A program made the position numbers and the translations under genes. From Anaerolineales bacterium UBA832 (GTDB taxonomy: Bacteria; Chloroflexota; Anaerolineae; Anaerolineales; UBA11657), in NCBI GenBank assembly GCA_002296125.1, contig DBHI01000126.1, positions 527 through 15,975 of the forward strand: a stretch of 15,449 bases of DNA, read 5' to 3'. Positions 5,665-13,534 of the stretch are shown piece after piece. The notes beneath the pieces were generated by a model. The model saw only the letters and a program-made list of their open reading frames with translations. It was not told where the DNA came from and made no database searches. Within the stretch, counting starts at the first letter, position 1. Every line of letters begins with the position of its first letter.

Positions 5665-7380
5665 GTGCCTATTAAAATACTTGAATCATCAGTGATATCG
5701 AAAATAGCTGCCGGGGAAGTTGTGGAACGTCCAGCGTCAGTAGTAAAGGAATTATTGGAAAATTCTCTTGATGCCAACTCTAAAAATATAACTGTTGAAA
5801 TTCAAGGTAGTGGATTGAATCTAATTAGGATTTCTGATGATGGTGATGGTATCCCCTCTGGCGAAGTTGAATTAGCCTTTGTTAGGCATGCTACATCTAA
5901 ATTGAGTGTAGCACATGATTTGGATAGTATTAAAACTTTGGGTTTTCGTGGTGAAGCACTTGCTTCAATTGCTGCAGTGAGCATAGTACGTATCAGTAGT
6001 AGATATAAGCACGAAAATGAAGGAACGAGTTTGCATTTGGTAGCAGGTAATTTAAGAAATCGTAGGATAATTGGAATACCTGTTGGTACTGTGATCGAAA
6101 TTGAAGATTTATTTCATAATGCTCGTCCTAGGCTTAAATTCTTAAAGTCAGCTTCAACTGAAAAAGGATTAATTAAGAGGTTAGTCACCAAATATGCCAT
6201 GGCTTATGCTGATGTCAGATTTTCTTTTATTAGTGAAGGTAGAATGAGATTTCAAACAGATGGTAAAGGTAAAGTTTTAGATGTAGTTAATTCAATCTAT
6301 GGTGTTGATGTAGGTTCTAAGATGTTAGAAATTGGGCCATATGAGAGAGATGATGTTACGGTCAATGGATTAATTAGCAAGCCTGATCTCAGTAGATCTA
6401 ATCGTCAGGATATTACTTTGATAATCAATGGTAGAAATGTGATCGATTCTCAACTTAATGTAGCTATTATGCGAGCTTATCATACAATGTTGATGAGAAA
6501 GAAATTTCCAATAGCATTTATTTCTATTAGTGTGACAAATTCAGAAGTTGATGTTAATGTTCATCCAACTAAATCGGAGGTTAGATTTGTGGAGAAGACC
6601 AAAATTTTTCGATCTATTGAGGGTGCTGTACGTCAAACTTTGTTGGGTAATGTTTCATCAACTGGTCTATTACAATTTGATAATGCAGTGAAACCTCAGG
6701 ATAAATATTTTCATAAACTTAATCTTTCTGATAAAGAGACTGTTAATAAATCTAATAATTTGAGCGAACAGTATATTGAAAAAATGGTGGATATGGGTAT
6801 GCCAGTTTTACGAAGTATTGGTCAAGTAAGTAATGCATACCTAATTGCAGAAGGTCCTGATGGTTTGCATGTGATTGATCAGCATGCGGCTCATGAACGC
6901 ATTCTTTATGAAAAATATGTGAGTGAATATAAAGTTGGGCGTGTGCAATCTCAGATGTTGTTAGAGTCTGAAATTATACATACGATTTCTGAAGATACCG
7001 AAACATTAAGGGGTATTCTTGATAAGTTACATAATTTAGGTTTTGATATTGAATATTTTGGTAATGATAGGTTTATCATAAGAGCTGTTCCTCATTTGAT
7101 TGATAAATTAGATTTTAAACAGGTTATCAGTAGTATTTTAGATAAGGGTGCTGATGATGTGTATGGTATTCCTGAGTGGACTGAAGATAAATTAATTAAG
7201 AAAGTTTGTAGATTAATTGCAGTGCGGGCTGGGAAAACTTTGTCATGTGATGAGCAGATGGCTTTACTTAGAGATTTAGAGAAATGTGAAAATCCATCTA
7301 CATGTCCACATGGTAGACCAACTATTATTCACTATAGTTTTGCATCAATGAGAAATCAATTTGGACGTACAGGAAGTTAA
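5665..7380 (+). CDS. mutL: DNA mismatch repair protein MutL
   Basis: MutL couples MutS mismatch recognition to strand incision in the cytosol. The 571-residue protein has the N-terminal GHKL ATPase: IAAGEVVERPASVVKELLEN with Glu29 and Asn33 in the positions numbered alike in E. coli, then DDGDGI and GFRGEALASI. A transducer domain runs to about 330, followed by a short linker and a C-terminal dimerisation domain. The latter contains DQHAAHERILYE (residues 405-416), which fits the metal-binding endonuclease motif DQHA(X)2E(X)4E, and CPHGRP (547-552). It therefore belongs to the nicking MutL type found in bacteria that lack MutH. The GTG start is required by the canonical MPIK N-terminus, and no SD precedes it. 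No mutS is in view. The MDR dehydrogenase gene follows after 3 nt and is likely co-transcribed. Confidence 0.97.
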   Translation: MPIKILESSVISKIAAGEVVERPASVVKELLENSLDANSKNITVEIQGSGLNLIRISDDGDGIPSGEVELAFVRHATSKLSVAHDLDSIKTLGFRGEALASIAAVSIVRISSRYKHENEGTSLHLVAGNLRNRRIIGIPVGTVIEIEDLFHNARPRLKFLKSASTEKGLIKRLVTKYAMAYADVRFSFISEGRMRFQTDGKGKVLDVVNSIYGVDVGSKMLEIGPYERDDVTVNGLISKPDLSRSNRQDITLIINGRNVIDSQLNVAIMRAYHTMLMRKKFPIAFISISVTNSEVDVNVHPTKSEVRFVEKTKIFRSIEGAVRQTLLGNVSSTGLLQFDNAVKPQDKYFHKLNLSDKETVNKSNNLSEQYIEKMVDMGMPVLRSIGQVSNAYLIAEGPDGLHVIDQHAAHERILYEKYVSEYKVGRVQSQMLLESEIIHTISEDTETLRGILDKLHNLGFDIEYFGNDRFIIRAVPHLIDKLDFKQVISSILDKGADDVYGIPEWTEDKLIKKVCRLIAVRAGKTLSCDEQMALLRDLEKCENPSTCPHGRPTIIHYSFASMRNQFGRTGS

Positions 7381-7383
7381 GAC

Positions 7384-8334
7384 ATGTTGGCTATTTGGTT
7401 AGAGAATAATGAAGTAAGTTTGCGAGATAATGTATTAATGCCTAAATTGCTAGACGATGAAGTTTTGATTCGCATACTAAGAGCCGGTATATGTAATACA
7501 GATATCAGTCTAATTAATGGGTATTATCCTTTTACAGGTGTGATTGGCCATGAGTTTGTGGGTGTTGTTGATTCTGGACCTAATGAATGGATTGGGAAAA
7601 CAGTCGTATCGGAAATTAATGTTGGTTGTGGTATATGTCCATATTGCATCAATTTTGATAATAGACATTGTGAAAATCGAACTACTATTGGTATAAAAAA
7701 CAGGAATGGTGCATTTGCTGAATATTTGTCAGCACCATTATCAAATCTATATATTGTTCCGGAAAGTTTGTCGCTCGATCAAGCTACTTTTGTAGAACCA
7801 TTAGCTGCTGCGCTTCAGATACAGTCTCAAATTAGCATAGAATCAGGGGTCTCTGTTATGGTACTAGGTGCTGGCAAATTGGGTCAATTGATAGCTAGAT
7901 CATTATCTCTAACTAATTGTGACTTGCATGTATTTGATCGCAATCCGGACAAATTGGAACTACTGAGTAATAACAATATTGATACTAGTAGTTCAGACTG
8001 TATTCCGAAAAAGTTTTTCGATATTGCCATTGAATGTACTGGTAGCTCTGATGGATTTAATTTGGCATATCAATCTTTAAGGCCAAAAGGAAAATTGGTT
8101 ATGAAGAGTACATATCCTGGTAATTTGGATTTAGATATATCTCAGGTGGTAGTAGATGAAATTACTCTTATAGGATCTCGTTGTGGACCATTTGATTTAG
8201 CTATAGAAATGTTGAATAATGGATCCATACAAATTGAGGATTTAATTGATTGCAAGTATTCTTTAAATGATGGACTGTTAGCTATAAAACAGGCTAAGAA
8301 GTCTGGTATGTTAAAGGTCCTATTAGAAATGTAG
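7384..8334 (+). CDS. Zinc-dependent medium-chain (MDR) alcohol/polyol dehydrogenase
   Basis: This 316-residue protein is a cytosolic NAD(P)-dependent oxidoreductase of the zinc MDR family. Catalytic zinc ligands are visible as Cys37 (GICNTD), His56-Glu57 (GHEFVG) and probably Glu138 (VEPLAAA). A structural zinc lobe has Cys82, Cys85, Cys88 and Cys96. The Rossmann nucleotide-binding motif GAGKLG is at 162-167. An acidic residue after strand 2 (VFDRNPDK) suggests NAD rather than NADP preference. It is somewhat shorter than the usual 340-350 residues. The EPLA-type motif resembles the threonine/sorbitol dehydrogenase branch, but the substrate cannot be named. AGGA at 7371-7374, inside the mutL end, serves as SD. 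The link to mutL is positional only. Confidence 0.88.
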   Translation: MLAIWLENNEVSLRDNVLMPKLLDDEVLIRILRAGICNTDISLINGYYPFTGVIGHEFVGVVDSGPNEWIGKTVVSEINVGCGICPYCINFDNRHCENRTTIGIKNRNGAFAEYLSAPLSNLYIVPESLSLDQATFVEPLAAALQIQSQISIESGVSVMVLGAGKLGQLIARSLSLTNCDLHVFDRNPDKLELLSNNNIDTSSSDCIPKKFFDIAIECTGSSDGFNLAYQSLRPKGKLVMKSTYPGNLDLDISQVVVDEITLIGSRCGPFDLAIEMLNNGSIQIEDLIDCKYSLNDGLLAIKQAKKSGMLKVLLEM

Positions 8335-8361
8335 TTTGTCATCCATCTAATGTTTTTACAT

Positions 8362-9120
8362 TTAAAAATCGAACTTCATAAAATCAAAGGCCAGTTTGAC
8401 AGGTCCATCAAATGTTTTTTGTGCCATATATTTAAGTTGTGATTTGTCATTATTGTGTATATTGTAATGAATTAACAAGAGGGCTTTTGCTTTCGCTTTA
8501 TTAGCTACTTTACCTGCTTGATATGCACTGCTATGTCCAGTGGATTTGCCAGTAGCTTCATGAATGAGAATATCTACTTTATTGACTAAGTTTTGTATGG
8601 AATCACATGGTTCAGTATCAGAAGAATAAGCAATGGTTTTACCATTTTTTTTGTTATTTCTAATTCTTAATCCAATTACGGGAACCATGTGATTCCCAGG
8701 TGAGGAGTGAATTAGAAAATCGTCATTATTAATGATTGTGTTTTTTTTATCAGTAGTAATGTAATTAAACTCTATTGGAAAAAAATTAGGCCAGGAATTC
8801 CAGTCATATGCTTGCATAAGCTTATTAAGATTATTTAGACAATGTGTTAATCCATGTATTCGCAGACATTTGGTTCTTCCTAATAACCACATGTTCATCA
8901 GCATTAACGGTGCACCACTGACATGATCTGGATGGAAGTGAGTTAGTATCAGGTCAGTTATTGAGTCATATGAAATATTTGCTTCTTCAAGCCTTACAGT
9001 TGGATTTGAGCCACAGTCAATAAGCACACCTGTTTTGTCACCATGAATTGCTAGGTGAGTTACTTCATTGTTTGAGTCTGGTATCGCATATGAACATCCC
9101 AGTATGGTGACTTTTGCCAT
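8362..9120 (-). CDS. RNase Z-like metallo-beta-lactamase-fold hydrolase
   Basis: This 252-residue protein has the two-metal MBL fold. The metal ligands appear in family order: THFHPDH (His61, His63, Asp65, His66), His144 (GNHMVP), Asp168 (SSDTEP) and His218 (LLLIHY). The segment HEATG...GHSSAYQAG with conserved His196 is characteristic of the RNase Z/ElaC and arylsulfatase-like branch. It is shorter than bacterial RNase Z (about 305 residues), and I see no inserted flexible arm that binds tRNA elbows. It may therefore be a related phosphodiesterase or other hydrolase rather than the tRNA 3'-processing enzyme. No signal peptide is seen, so it should act in the cytosol. It ends 27 nt from the convergent dehydrogenase gene and is transcribed from its own promoter. 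The fold is sure, the substrate is not. Confidence 0.85.
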   Translation of the reverse strand: MAKVTILGCSYAIPDSNNEVTHLAIHGDKTGVLIDCGSNPTVRLEEANISYDSITDLILTHFHPDHVSGAPLMLMNMWLLGRTKCLRIHGLTHCLNNLNKLMQAYDWNSWPNFFPIEFNYITTDKKNTIINNDDFLIHSSPGNHMVPVIGLRIRNNKKNGKTIAYSSDTEPCDSIQNLVNKVDILIHEATGKSTGHSSAYQAGKVANKAKAKALLLIHYNIHNNDKSQLKYMAQKTFDGPVKLAFDFMKFDF

Positions 9121-9165
9121 GATGTTTTGTTTGTGTCTTTCAGTAATTATTGCCTTTATTTTACA

Positions 9166-9193
9166 AGTATACGATTAATTTGTTTACAATCAA
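9166..9193 (-). promoter_or_regulatory. Promoter of the MBL-fold hydrolase gene
   Basis: On the minus strand TTGATT (9188-9193) and TATACT (9166-9171) are 16 nt apart. The predicted leader is about 40 nt. No SD precedes the ATG at 9120 (the upstream bases are A/C-rich), so the start rests on the conserved beginning MAKVTILGCS. Confidence 0.5.
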
Positions 9194-9246
9194 TAATGAG
9201 ATCAGCCAAATATATTATGTTTGAAAACTTCCCTTATTTCTCAAAA

Positions 9247-9255
9247 TGTTATAAT
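9247..9255 (+). promoter_or_regulatory. Extended -10 promoter upstream of the sensor kinase
   Basis: TGTTATAAT is a perfect extended -10 element about 87 nt before the kinase ATG. No good -35 is seen. The 221-nt divergent gap (9121-9341) thus holds one promoter in each direction. The remaining roughly 80-nt leader contains no convincing SD or hairpin. Confidence 0.4.
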
Positions 9256-9341
9256 GACTTTTATAAAGTATGTTTGTAATACACAAATCCTAATTAGAAC
9301 AGTCGTTCAATTTTTGTAATTTGAATCTAAATGTGTGATCA

Positions 9342-12300
9342 ATGAATTATTTATCACAATTTTATTTACCGGCATGGTGGCCAGGAACATTGGTAGTATT
9401 CGTTGGATTAGTGGCTATACTATATAGTTTGTATCGTAGACGATCTTTGTTAGTAAATGTTTATTTAGGTAATACAAGGATTTTTCTTTTGATGTTTGTT
9501 TTGTCTATGGTTGTTCCACTAATTCCTAGTTTGTCTATTGTTTCTATTTATAAGTTTCTTGATTTGGGTGTATCGTCTTTGATAGATATTACCCCCTTTG
9601 CATATGTGCCTATAATAATAGCATCTGGATGGTGGGGTTCCGCGAGTGCGGTATTGTTAGCTTTATCAACTAGTATAGTATATGTTTGGTCAACTGGATT
9701 GCATCTTTTTACTATATTAGAGTGGTGTCTTGTTGCAGTTATAGTAACTTTTTTGTTGCGTCAGGATTATATAGGTAGGTTACCAAAATTTGCAAGAAAC
9801 CCTATTGTTGCATCCTCATTTGCATCTCTTGTGGTGTGGCCCGTACAACTTGCATCTCTAATATTGGATAGGGGTCCAACAGGTTTGTTGCAATTAGATT
9901 TGTTGGCTTCTATATGGTCTGCTGGTGCTCTTCCACTTCTTATGAATCTTTTGGTTTCTGGTTTCTGTGCAGAAATTGTAAAAAGGTTGAATAGTCGCAT
10001 GTGGTTTAATCGTAGTGCTCGCAGAATACCACCATATGCAATAAATTTAAACAGGAGAATGTTGTTTGCTTTATTACCGGTTGCAATTGTTGGAATTGGG
10101 ATACTTTTTTGGGCAAATACACAAATAGCTTTAAATTCTGCAAAAAAATTGGTTGTTGATCAGATGACTCGTGATGCAGAAAATGCAGCTGATGTCGTAC
10201 CGTTTTTTATTAGAACTGGTGAAAGGTTAATGTTAGATTTGGCTGATGATGATATTTTATATGATGGTAATAATCAAAACATTACTCAGTACTTGTTGCA
10301 GGGTATAGGTACCATACCATATTTTGGACAACTAATTTATTTTGATTCATATGGCAGGGCTATTGCAGGATATCCACAAAATAGTGTTGAAAGCGTTAAT
10401 TTGTCTACTGATGAGATTAGTGCAGTTCAAAATGTATTGCAGGATCTGATTTCTAGACATGAAATTGTATATCCCAACGAGAAGGATTCTCCAGTTTTAA
10501 TATCATTTGTGACACCAGTGTATGATGAAGATACAGGTTTGTTATATGGTGCTCTATTAGGTAGAGCAAATATAGTTAGTAGCCCTTTGATGATTCCAGC
10601 TATGAGGAGTTTGCAAGGTGTGTTAGTTGGCTCTGGAATCGGTTTTATTGTTGACCATCAAGATCGTATTATTTATCATCCTGATCCAGATATGGTGAAA
10701 ACATTGTGGAAACCAGACTTAAATGCTGAATCGATCGAAAATCCAAAATCTAATGGTGTTACTTATCGTGACCGTAATAAAGAAGGACTAACTAGATTTA
10801 CATTTTATTTACCCGTTGAAGAATATCCTTGGAAAATTATAATTGTTGTTCCTCTATCCGCAGTGCTTGTTCAGGCAACTGAAATTTCATTTCCTTTAAC
10901 TTTATTGTTGTTAGTATTTGGAGTAATAGGACTTGTTGTTTTGTTGGCAATTAGTAGGAGATTGACCTTACCATTAGGTTTATTGGCTTCTGCAAGTGAA
11001 AAAATATCAGAAGGAAATTTGTCGGAGTCGGTTGCTATAGAAGGACCTGATGAGGTAGGTAGATTAGGAGAAGCATTTGAACGAATGAGAATTCGTGTGC
11101 GCTCGCAAGTAGATGAATTAAGTATGTTGTTAGATGTATCGCGATCGGTTTCTGGTAGTTTGCAACTTGAAGAGTGTCTCCCTCCTATGCTGTCCGGTGC
11201 TTTAAAAGTAACCGATGCAGTAGGTGCTCGTTTGATTTTGAAAGGATTTGATCAGAGAAATGCAAAAAAAGAGGTGTTTTCTGCTGGATTTAATAATGTT
11301 GATATGCATATACTTGACGACAATATTTTTGAATTAGTTGAATCTGAAGGGCAAATGATTGTTCTAGAAAATGTTGCTCGTGCTCGTGCAGTTTTAGATC
11401 TCTATTCTAATAACATATCTCTGCAAGCTATTATAGCTGTTCCAGTTCAACATGAATCCACTTTCATTGGTGTATTATGGTTAGGGTATGAAAATTCACA
11501 TATTTTTTCGCGTTCTGAATCAGATTTACTTATCACACTTGCAGGACAGGCAGCAGTTGCTATAGCTAATGCAAAATTATTTGAAGCTAGTGAAGGAGGT
11601 AGACAGCAATTAGATGCTATTCTTACTGCAACACCAGATGCAATTATAGTGACTGATCCTAGGTTACGTCTAGTAATGGCTAATCCTGCAGCAAAAGATA
11701 TTTTTGATTTACAAGATAAAAGCGTTATTGGAAGGAGGATCAATGAAATTATCCATCAACCACAACTAGCTGTGGCTTTAAGATCAAGTGATGAGCATAC
11801 ATCTTCTCATGAAATCAATCTGCCAGATGGTCGAACTTTTAGTGGATCAACAACTTCAATCTTGCGAAAGGATGGATCAGTAATAGCTCTTTTAGCAGTA
11901 TTACGTGACGTAACTGAATTTAAAGAGTTGGATCAGCAGAAGACAGATGCTATCGAAGCAGTAAGTAATGATTTGAAGGCTCCTTTAGCTCAAATGCAGG
12001 GCTATTCTACAATGTTACCAATGGTTGGGAAACTTAATGAGAGGCAGACAGAATTTGCTGAAAAAATATCAGATGGCGTAGAGCATATGAGCACCCTAAT
12101 TGAGGATGTTCTTGATTTGCATAGGATTGAATCAATGGTTAGTTCTAATATGGAAGATTTAGATATCGGTGTTGTTCTACAGGAGCAAGTTGATCAAATG
12201 AAATCCCAAGCAATTACGCGAGGAATACAGTTAGTTTATTCTGTTGGAGTTGGGTTAGATAAGATTTCAGGAGACAAAACTATGCTGAGCCGTGCTGTTC

Positions 12301-12614
12301 GTCATCTTTTGGACAACGCTATTAGATGCTCTGCAAATGGTGATGATATACAAATTAATGTACAAATAGTCAAGAATAATATTGAGGTTGCAGTTATTGA
12401 TAATGGCATTGGAATATCACGTGCAGATCAAGATAGACTATTTCAAAAGTTTTATAGAGTTCAGGGACAACAAGTTACTGAATCATTAGGCAGTGGATTG
12501 GGTTTATCTCTGGTGAAATCGATTATAGAGTTACATGGAGGTCATGTATGGTTGGAAAGTCAATTGGGTGTCGGCAGTACGTTTTTCTTTAGTATACCTA
12601 TTAAAAGAGATTAG
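9342..12614 (+). CDS. Membrane sensor histidine kinase-like protein (MASE-dCache-HAMP-GAF-PAS-HisKA-HATPase) lacking the phosphoacceptor His
   Basis: This 1090-residue inner-membrane protein is built like a large sensor kinase. About eight hydrophobic segments occupy residues 15-258, resembling a MASE-type integral membrane sensor. An extracellular dCache-like region (about 262-510) follows, then a transmembrane helix (513-537), HAMP (about 537-590), GAF (about 598-748), PAS (about 753-862), a HisKA-type dimerisation helix pair (about 863-930) and the HATPase domain (about 975-1088). The ATPase motifs look intact: N box LLDNAI (Asn992), G1 DNGIGIS, FQKFYR and G2 GSGLGLSL. The H-box reads AVSNDLKAPL, however, so Asn876 (AAT at 11967-11969) replaces the His that is normally phosphorylated. 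The protein is therefore probably not a conventional autokinase. No response regulator is adjacent. No SD precedes the ATG, and an upstream ATG at 9331 is out of frame and soon terminates. Architecture is sure, function open. Confidence 0.88.
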   Translation: MNYLSQFYLPAWWPGTLVVFVGLVAILYSLYRRRSLLVNVYLGNTRIFLLMFVLSMVVPLIPSLSIVSIYKFLDLGVSSLIDITPFAYVPIIIASGWWGSASAVLLALSTSIVYVWSTGLHLFTILEWCLVAVIVTFLLRQDYIGRLPKFARNPIVASSFASLVVWPVQLASLILDRGPTGLLQLDLLASIWSAGALPLLMNLLVSGFCAEIVKRLNSRMWFNRSARRIPPYAINLNRRMLFALLPVAIVGIGILFWANTQIALNSAKKLVVDQMTRDAENAADVVPFFIRTGERLMLDLADDDILYDGNNQNITQYLLQGIGTIPYFGQLIYFDSYGRAIAGYPQNSVESVNLSTDEISAVQNVLQDLISRHEIVYPNEKDSPVLISFVTPVYDEDTGLLYGALLGRANIVSSPLMIPAMRSLQGVLVGSGIGFIVDHQDRIIYHPDPDMVKTLWKPDLNAESIENPKSNGVTYRDRNKEGLTRFTFYLPVEEYPWKIIIVVPLSAVLVQATEISFPLTLLLLVFGVIGLVVLLAISRRLTLPLGLLASASEKISEGNLSESVAIEGPDEVGRLGEAFERMRIRVRSQVDELSMLLDVSRSVSGSLQLEECLPPMLSGALKVTDAVGARLILKGFDQRNAKKEVFSAGFNNVDMHILDDNIFELVESEGQMIVLENVARARAVLDLYSNNISLQAIIAVPVQHESTFIGVLWLGYENSHIFSRSESDLLITLAGQAAVAIANAKLFEASEGGRQQLDAILTATPDAIIVTDPRLRLVMANPAAKDIFDLQDKSVIGRRINEIIHQPQLAVALRSSDEHTSSHEINLPDGRTFSGSTTSILRKDGSVIALLAVLRDVTEFKELDQQKTDAIEAVSNDLKAPLAQMQGYSTMLPMVGKLNERQTEFAEKISDGVEHMSTLIEDVLDLHRIESMVSSNMEDLDIGVVLQEQVDQMKSQAITRGIQLVYSVGVGLDKISGDKTMLSRAVRHLLDNAIRCSANGDDIQINVQIVKNNIEVAVIDNGIGISRADQDRLFQKFYRVQGQQVTESLGSGLGLSLVKSIIELHGGHVWLESQLGVGSTFFFSIPIKRD

Positions 12615-12670
12615 CAGATAGTTAGAAGTATTGTGCTATTATTAAACAAATTCGCGATTTTTTCTTTACA

Positions 12671-12699
12671 TTTACAATAATCATTTGGTATGGTAGACT
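12671..12699 (+). promoter_or_regulatory. Promoter of the rpsF-rpsR operon
   Basis: TTTACA (12671-12676) and TAGACT (12694-12699) are 17 nt apart, with TG one base before the -10 box (extended -10). The predicted start is near 12706, leaving a leader of about 90 nt before rpsF. The sequence from 12615 to 12670, after the kinase stop, shows no convincing terminator. Confidence 0.55.
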
Positions 12700-12705
12700 T
12701 TTTAC

Positions 12706-12790
12706 CTACGAGTTTATGTTATTAATCTCGTTTTCCGCTCCAATTAGTTGTTTGCTTAAATGATGAAAGGGGCTTTATTCGAGGAAAGAG
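12706..12790 (+). promoter_or_regulatory. Structured 5' leader of rpsF, candidate S6:S18 autoregulatory site
   Basis: The leader can form a hairpin from 12708-12712 (ACGAG) with 12727-12731 (CTCGT), extended by three A-T pairs after a mismatch. A second, longer-range stem pairs 12737-12741 (GCTCC) with 12769-12773 (GGGGC). A CCG trinucleotide (12735-12737) sits at the foot of the second stem. Many bacteria have an rpsF leader bound by the S6:S18 complex through an exposed CCG and flanking helices. The resemblance here is partial and judged by eye. Confidence 0.3.
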
Positions 12791-12795
12791 GTGAT
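12788..12795 (+). promoter_or_regulatory. Shine-Dalgarno site deciding the rpsF start
   Basis: GAGGTGAT matches most of the full anti-SD complement. Its GAGG core is 8 nt from a TTG at 12800 that gives the canonical S6 beginning MRNYEI. The GTG inside this site (12791) is an in-frame alternative start, preceded by GAGG at 12781-12784 with 6-nt spacing. Confidence 0.55.
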
Positions 12796-12799
12796 TAAA

Positions 12800-13246
12800 T
12801 TGAGAAATTATGAAATTGCGGTGATTATTAAATCCGAACTTAATGACGAACAACGTTCTAGTCTGAAGGATGTGATTCAAGATTGGGTTGTGTCATCTGG
12901 CGGTGAAGTTGTATTGTTGGATGAAATTGGTAAACGTAAGTTGGCTTATCCTATTGAAAAACAACGAGAAGGATATTATGTGTTTTGGTATGTTAAAATG
13001 TCAACAGCGGGCCCTGCAGAAGTTGAACGACAACTGTCTATTCATGAAGATATATTAAGATACATGATCATTAGATCTGAATCTCCTGTGAGTGTATCTT
13101 CATCTCAAGAGAATGATTCAGATACTGATGTTTCTGAGTCTGATAGTCCAGAAGATTCAGATTCAAGTGATCAGCCTGACATAGAGAAGATAGTTGATGA
13201 GCTTATGGAAAAAGAGGAGAAAGAGGAGATGGAGGGGTCTAAATAA
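12800..13246 (+). CDS. rpsF: 30S ribosomal protein S6 with long acidic C-terminal tail
   Basis: S6 binds 16S rRNA with S18 at the platform of the 30S subunit. The core (about 1-92) has the family features: MRNYEIAVII, GGEVVLLDEIGKRKLAYPI, REGYYVFWYVKM and HEDILRYMIIR. I chose the TTG at 12800 because S6 proteins normally begin MRxYE and a strong SD lies in place. The in-frame GTG at 12791 would add three residues (MIK) and cannot be excluded. After the core comes a tail of about 56 residues very rich in Ser, Asp and Glu (for example SDTDVSESDSPEDSDSSD), ending in a charged helix-like stretch (EKIVDELMEKEEKEE). Acidic S6 tails exist elsewhere, but this one is long. Its stop overlaps the rpsR start (TAATG). 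The ssb gene often found between rpsF and rpsR is absent. Confidence 0.93.
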   Translation: MRNYEIAVIIKSELNDEQRSSLKDVIQDWVVSSGGEVVLLDEIGKRKLAYPIEKQREGYYVFWYVKMSTAGPAEVERQLSIHEDILRYMIIRSESPVSVSSSQENDSDTDVSESDSPEDSDSSDQPDIEKIVDELMEKEEKEEMEGSK

Positions 13247-13497
13247 TGGCATACTATAAAAGACGAAATCAATCTTTTCGAAAAAAGAACGTTGTATGTC
13301 AATTTTGTGTTAATAAAGTCTATAATATTGATTACAAGAATTTGGAAGTTTTGGTTCGTCAAATTGGTCCAGACGGTAAAATTAATCCTCGACGTAGAAC
13401 AGGTACATGTGCTCGCCATCAGCGTATGGTTGCAGTTGCAATTAAGCGTGCACGTCATATGGCTATGTTAGCTTTTGATAGAGGCACTTGGCTTTAA
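13246..13497 (+). CDS. rpsR: 30S ribosomal protein S18 (zinc-ribbon, C+ form)
   Basis: This 83-residue protein pairs with S6 on the small-subunit platform. The C-terminal two thirds carry the S18 signature: NLEVLVRQIGPDGKINPRRRTG, followed by the helix KRARHMAMLAF. The N-terminal part has CQFC (Cys18, Cys21), and later TCARHQR supplies Cys and His. These together form a CxxC...CxxH zinc site, so this is the zinc-containing version that many bacteria have lost. The ATG shares one base with the rpsF stop (TAATG), and GGAGGGG just upstream inside rpsF is its SD, so production of S6 and S18 is coupled. Length is normal. Confidence 0.96.
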   Translation: MAYYKRRNQSFRKKNVVCQFCVNKVYNIDYKNLEVLVRQIGPDGKINPRRRTGTCARHQRMVAVAIKRARHMAMLAFDRGTWL

Positions 13498-13534
13498 TGT
13501 TTTTACTTATGTTTTGCAAACATTAAATGGGTAA

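Noticed and set aside
5802..5984. Antisense open frames inside mutL, the S41 genes, the kinase and smc
   Set aside because: They lie wholly within strongly supported genes, have no SD or family resemblance, and their residue composition looks like a reverse-frame shadow.
9331..9344. An upstream start (ATG at 9331) for the sensor kinase or a regulatory mini-ORF
   Set aside because: It is in another frame and ends after four codons (ATG TGT GAT CAA TGA). The stop overlaps the kinase ATG by two bases, but there is no SD and nothing else supports translation.
12615..12670. A rho-independent terminator after the sensor kinase
   Set aside because: TAGCA/TGCTA can pair over a long loop and a T run follows TCGCGA, but no compact GC-rich stem lies directly before the T tract.
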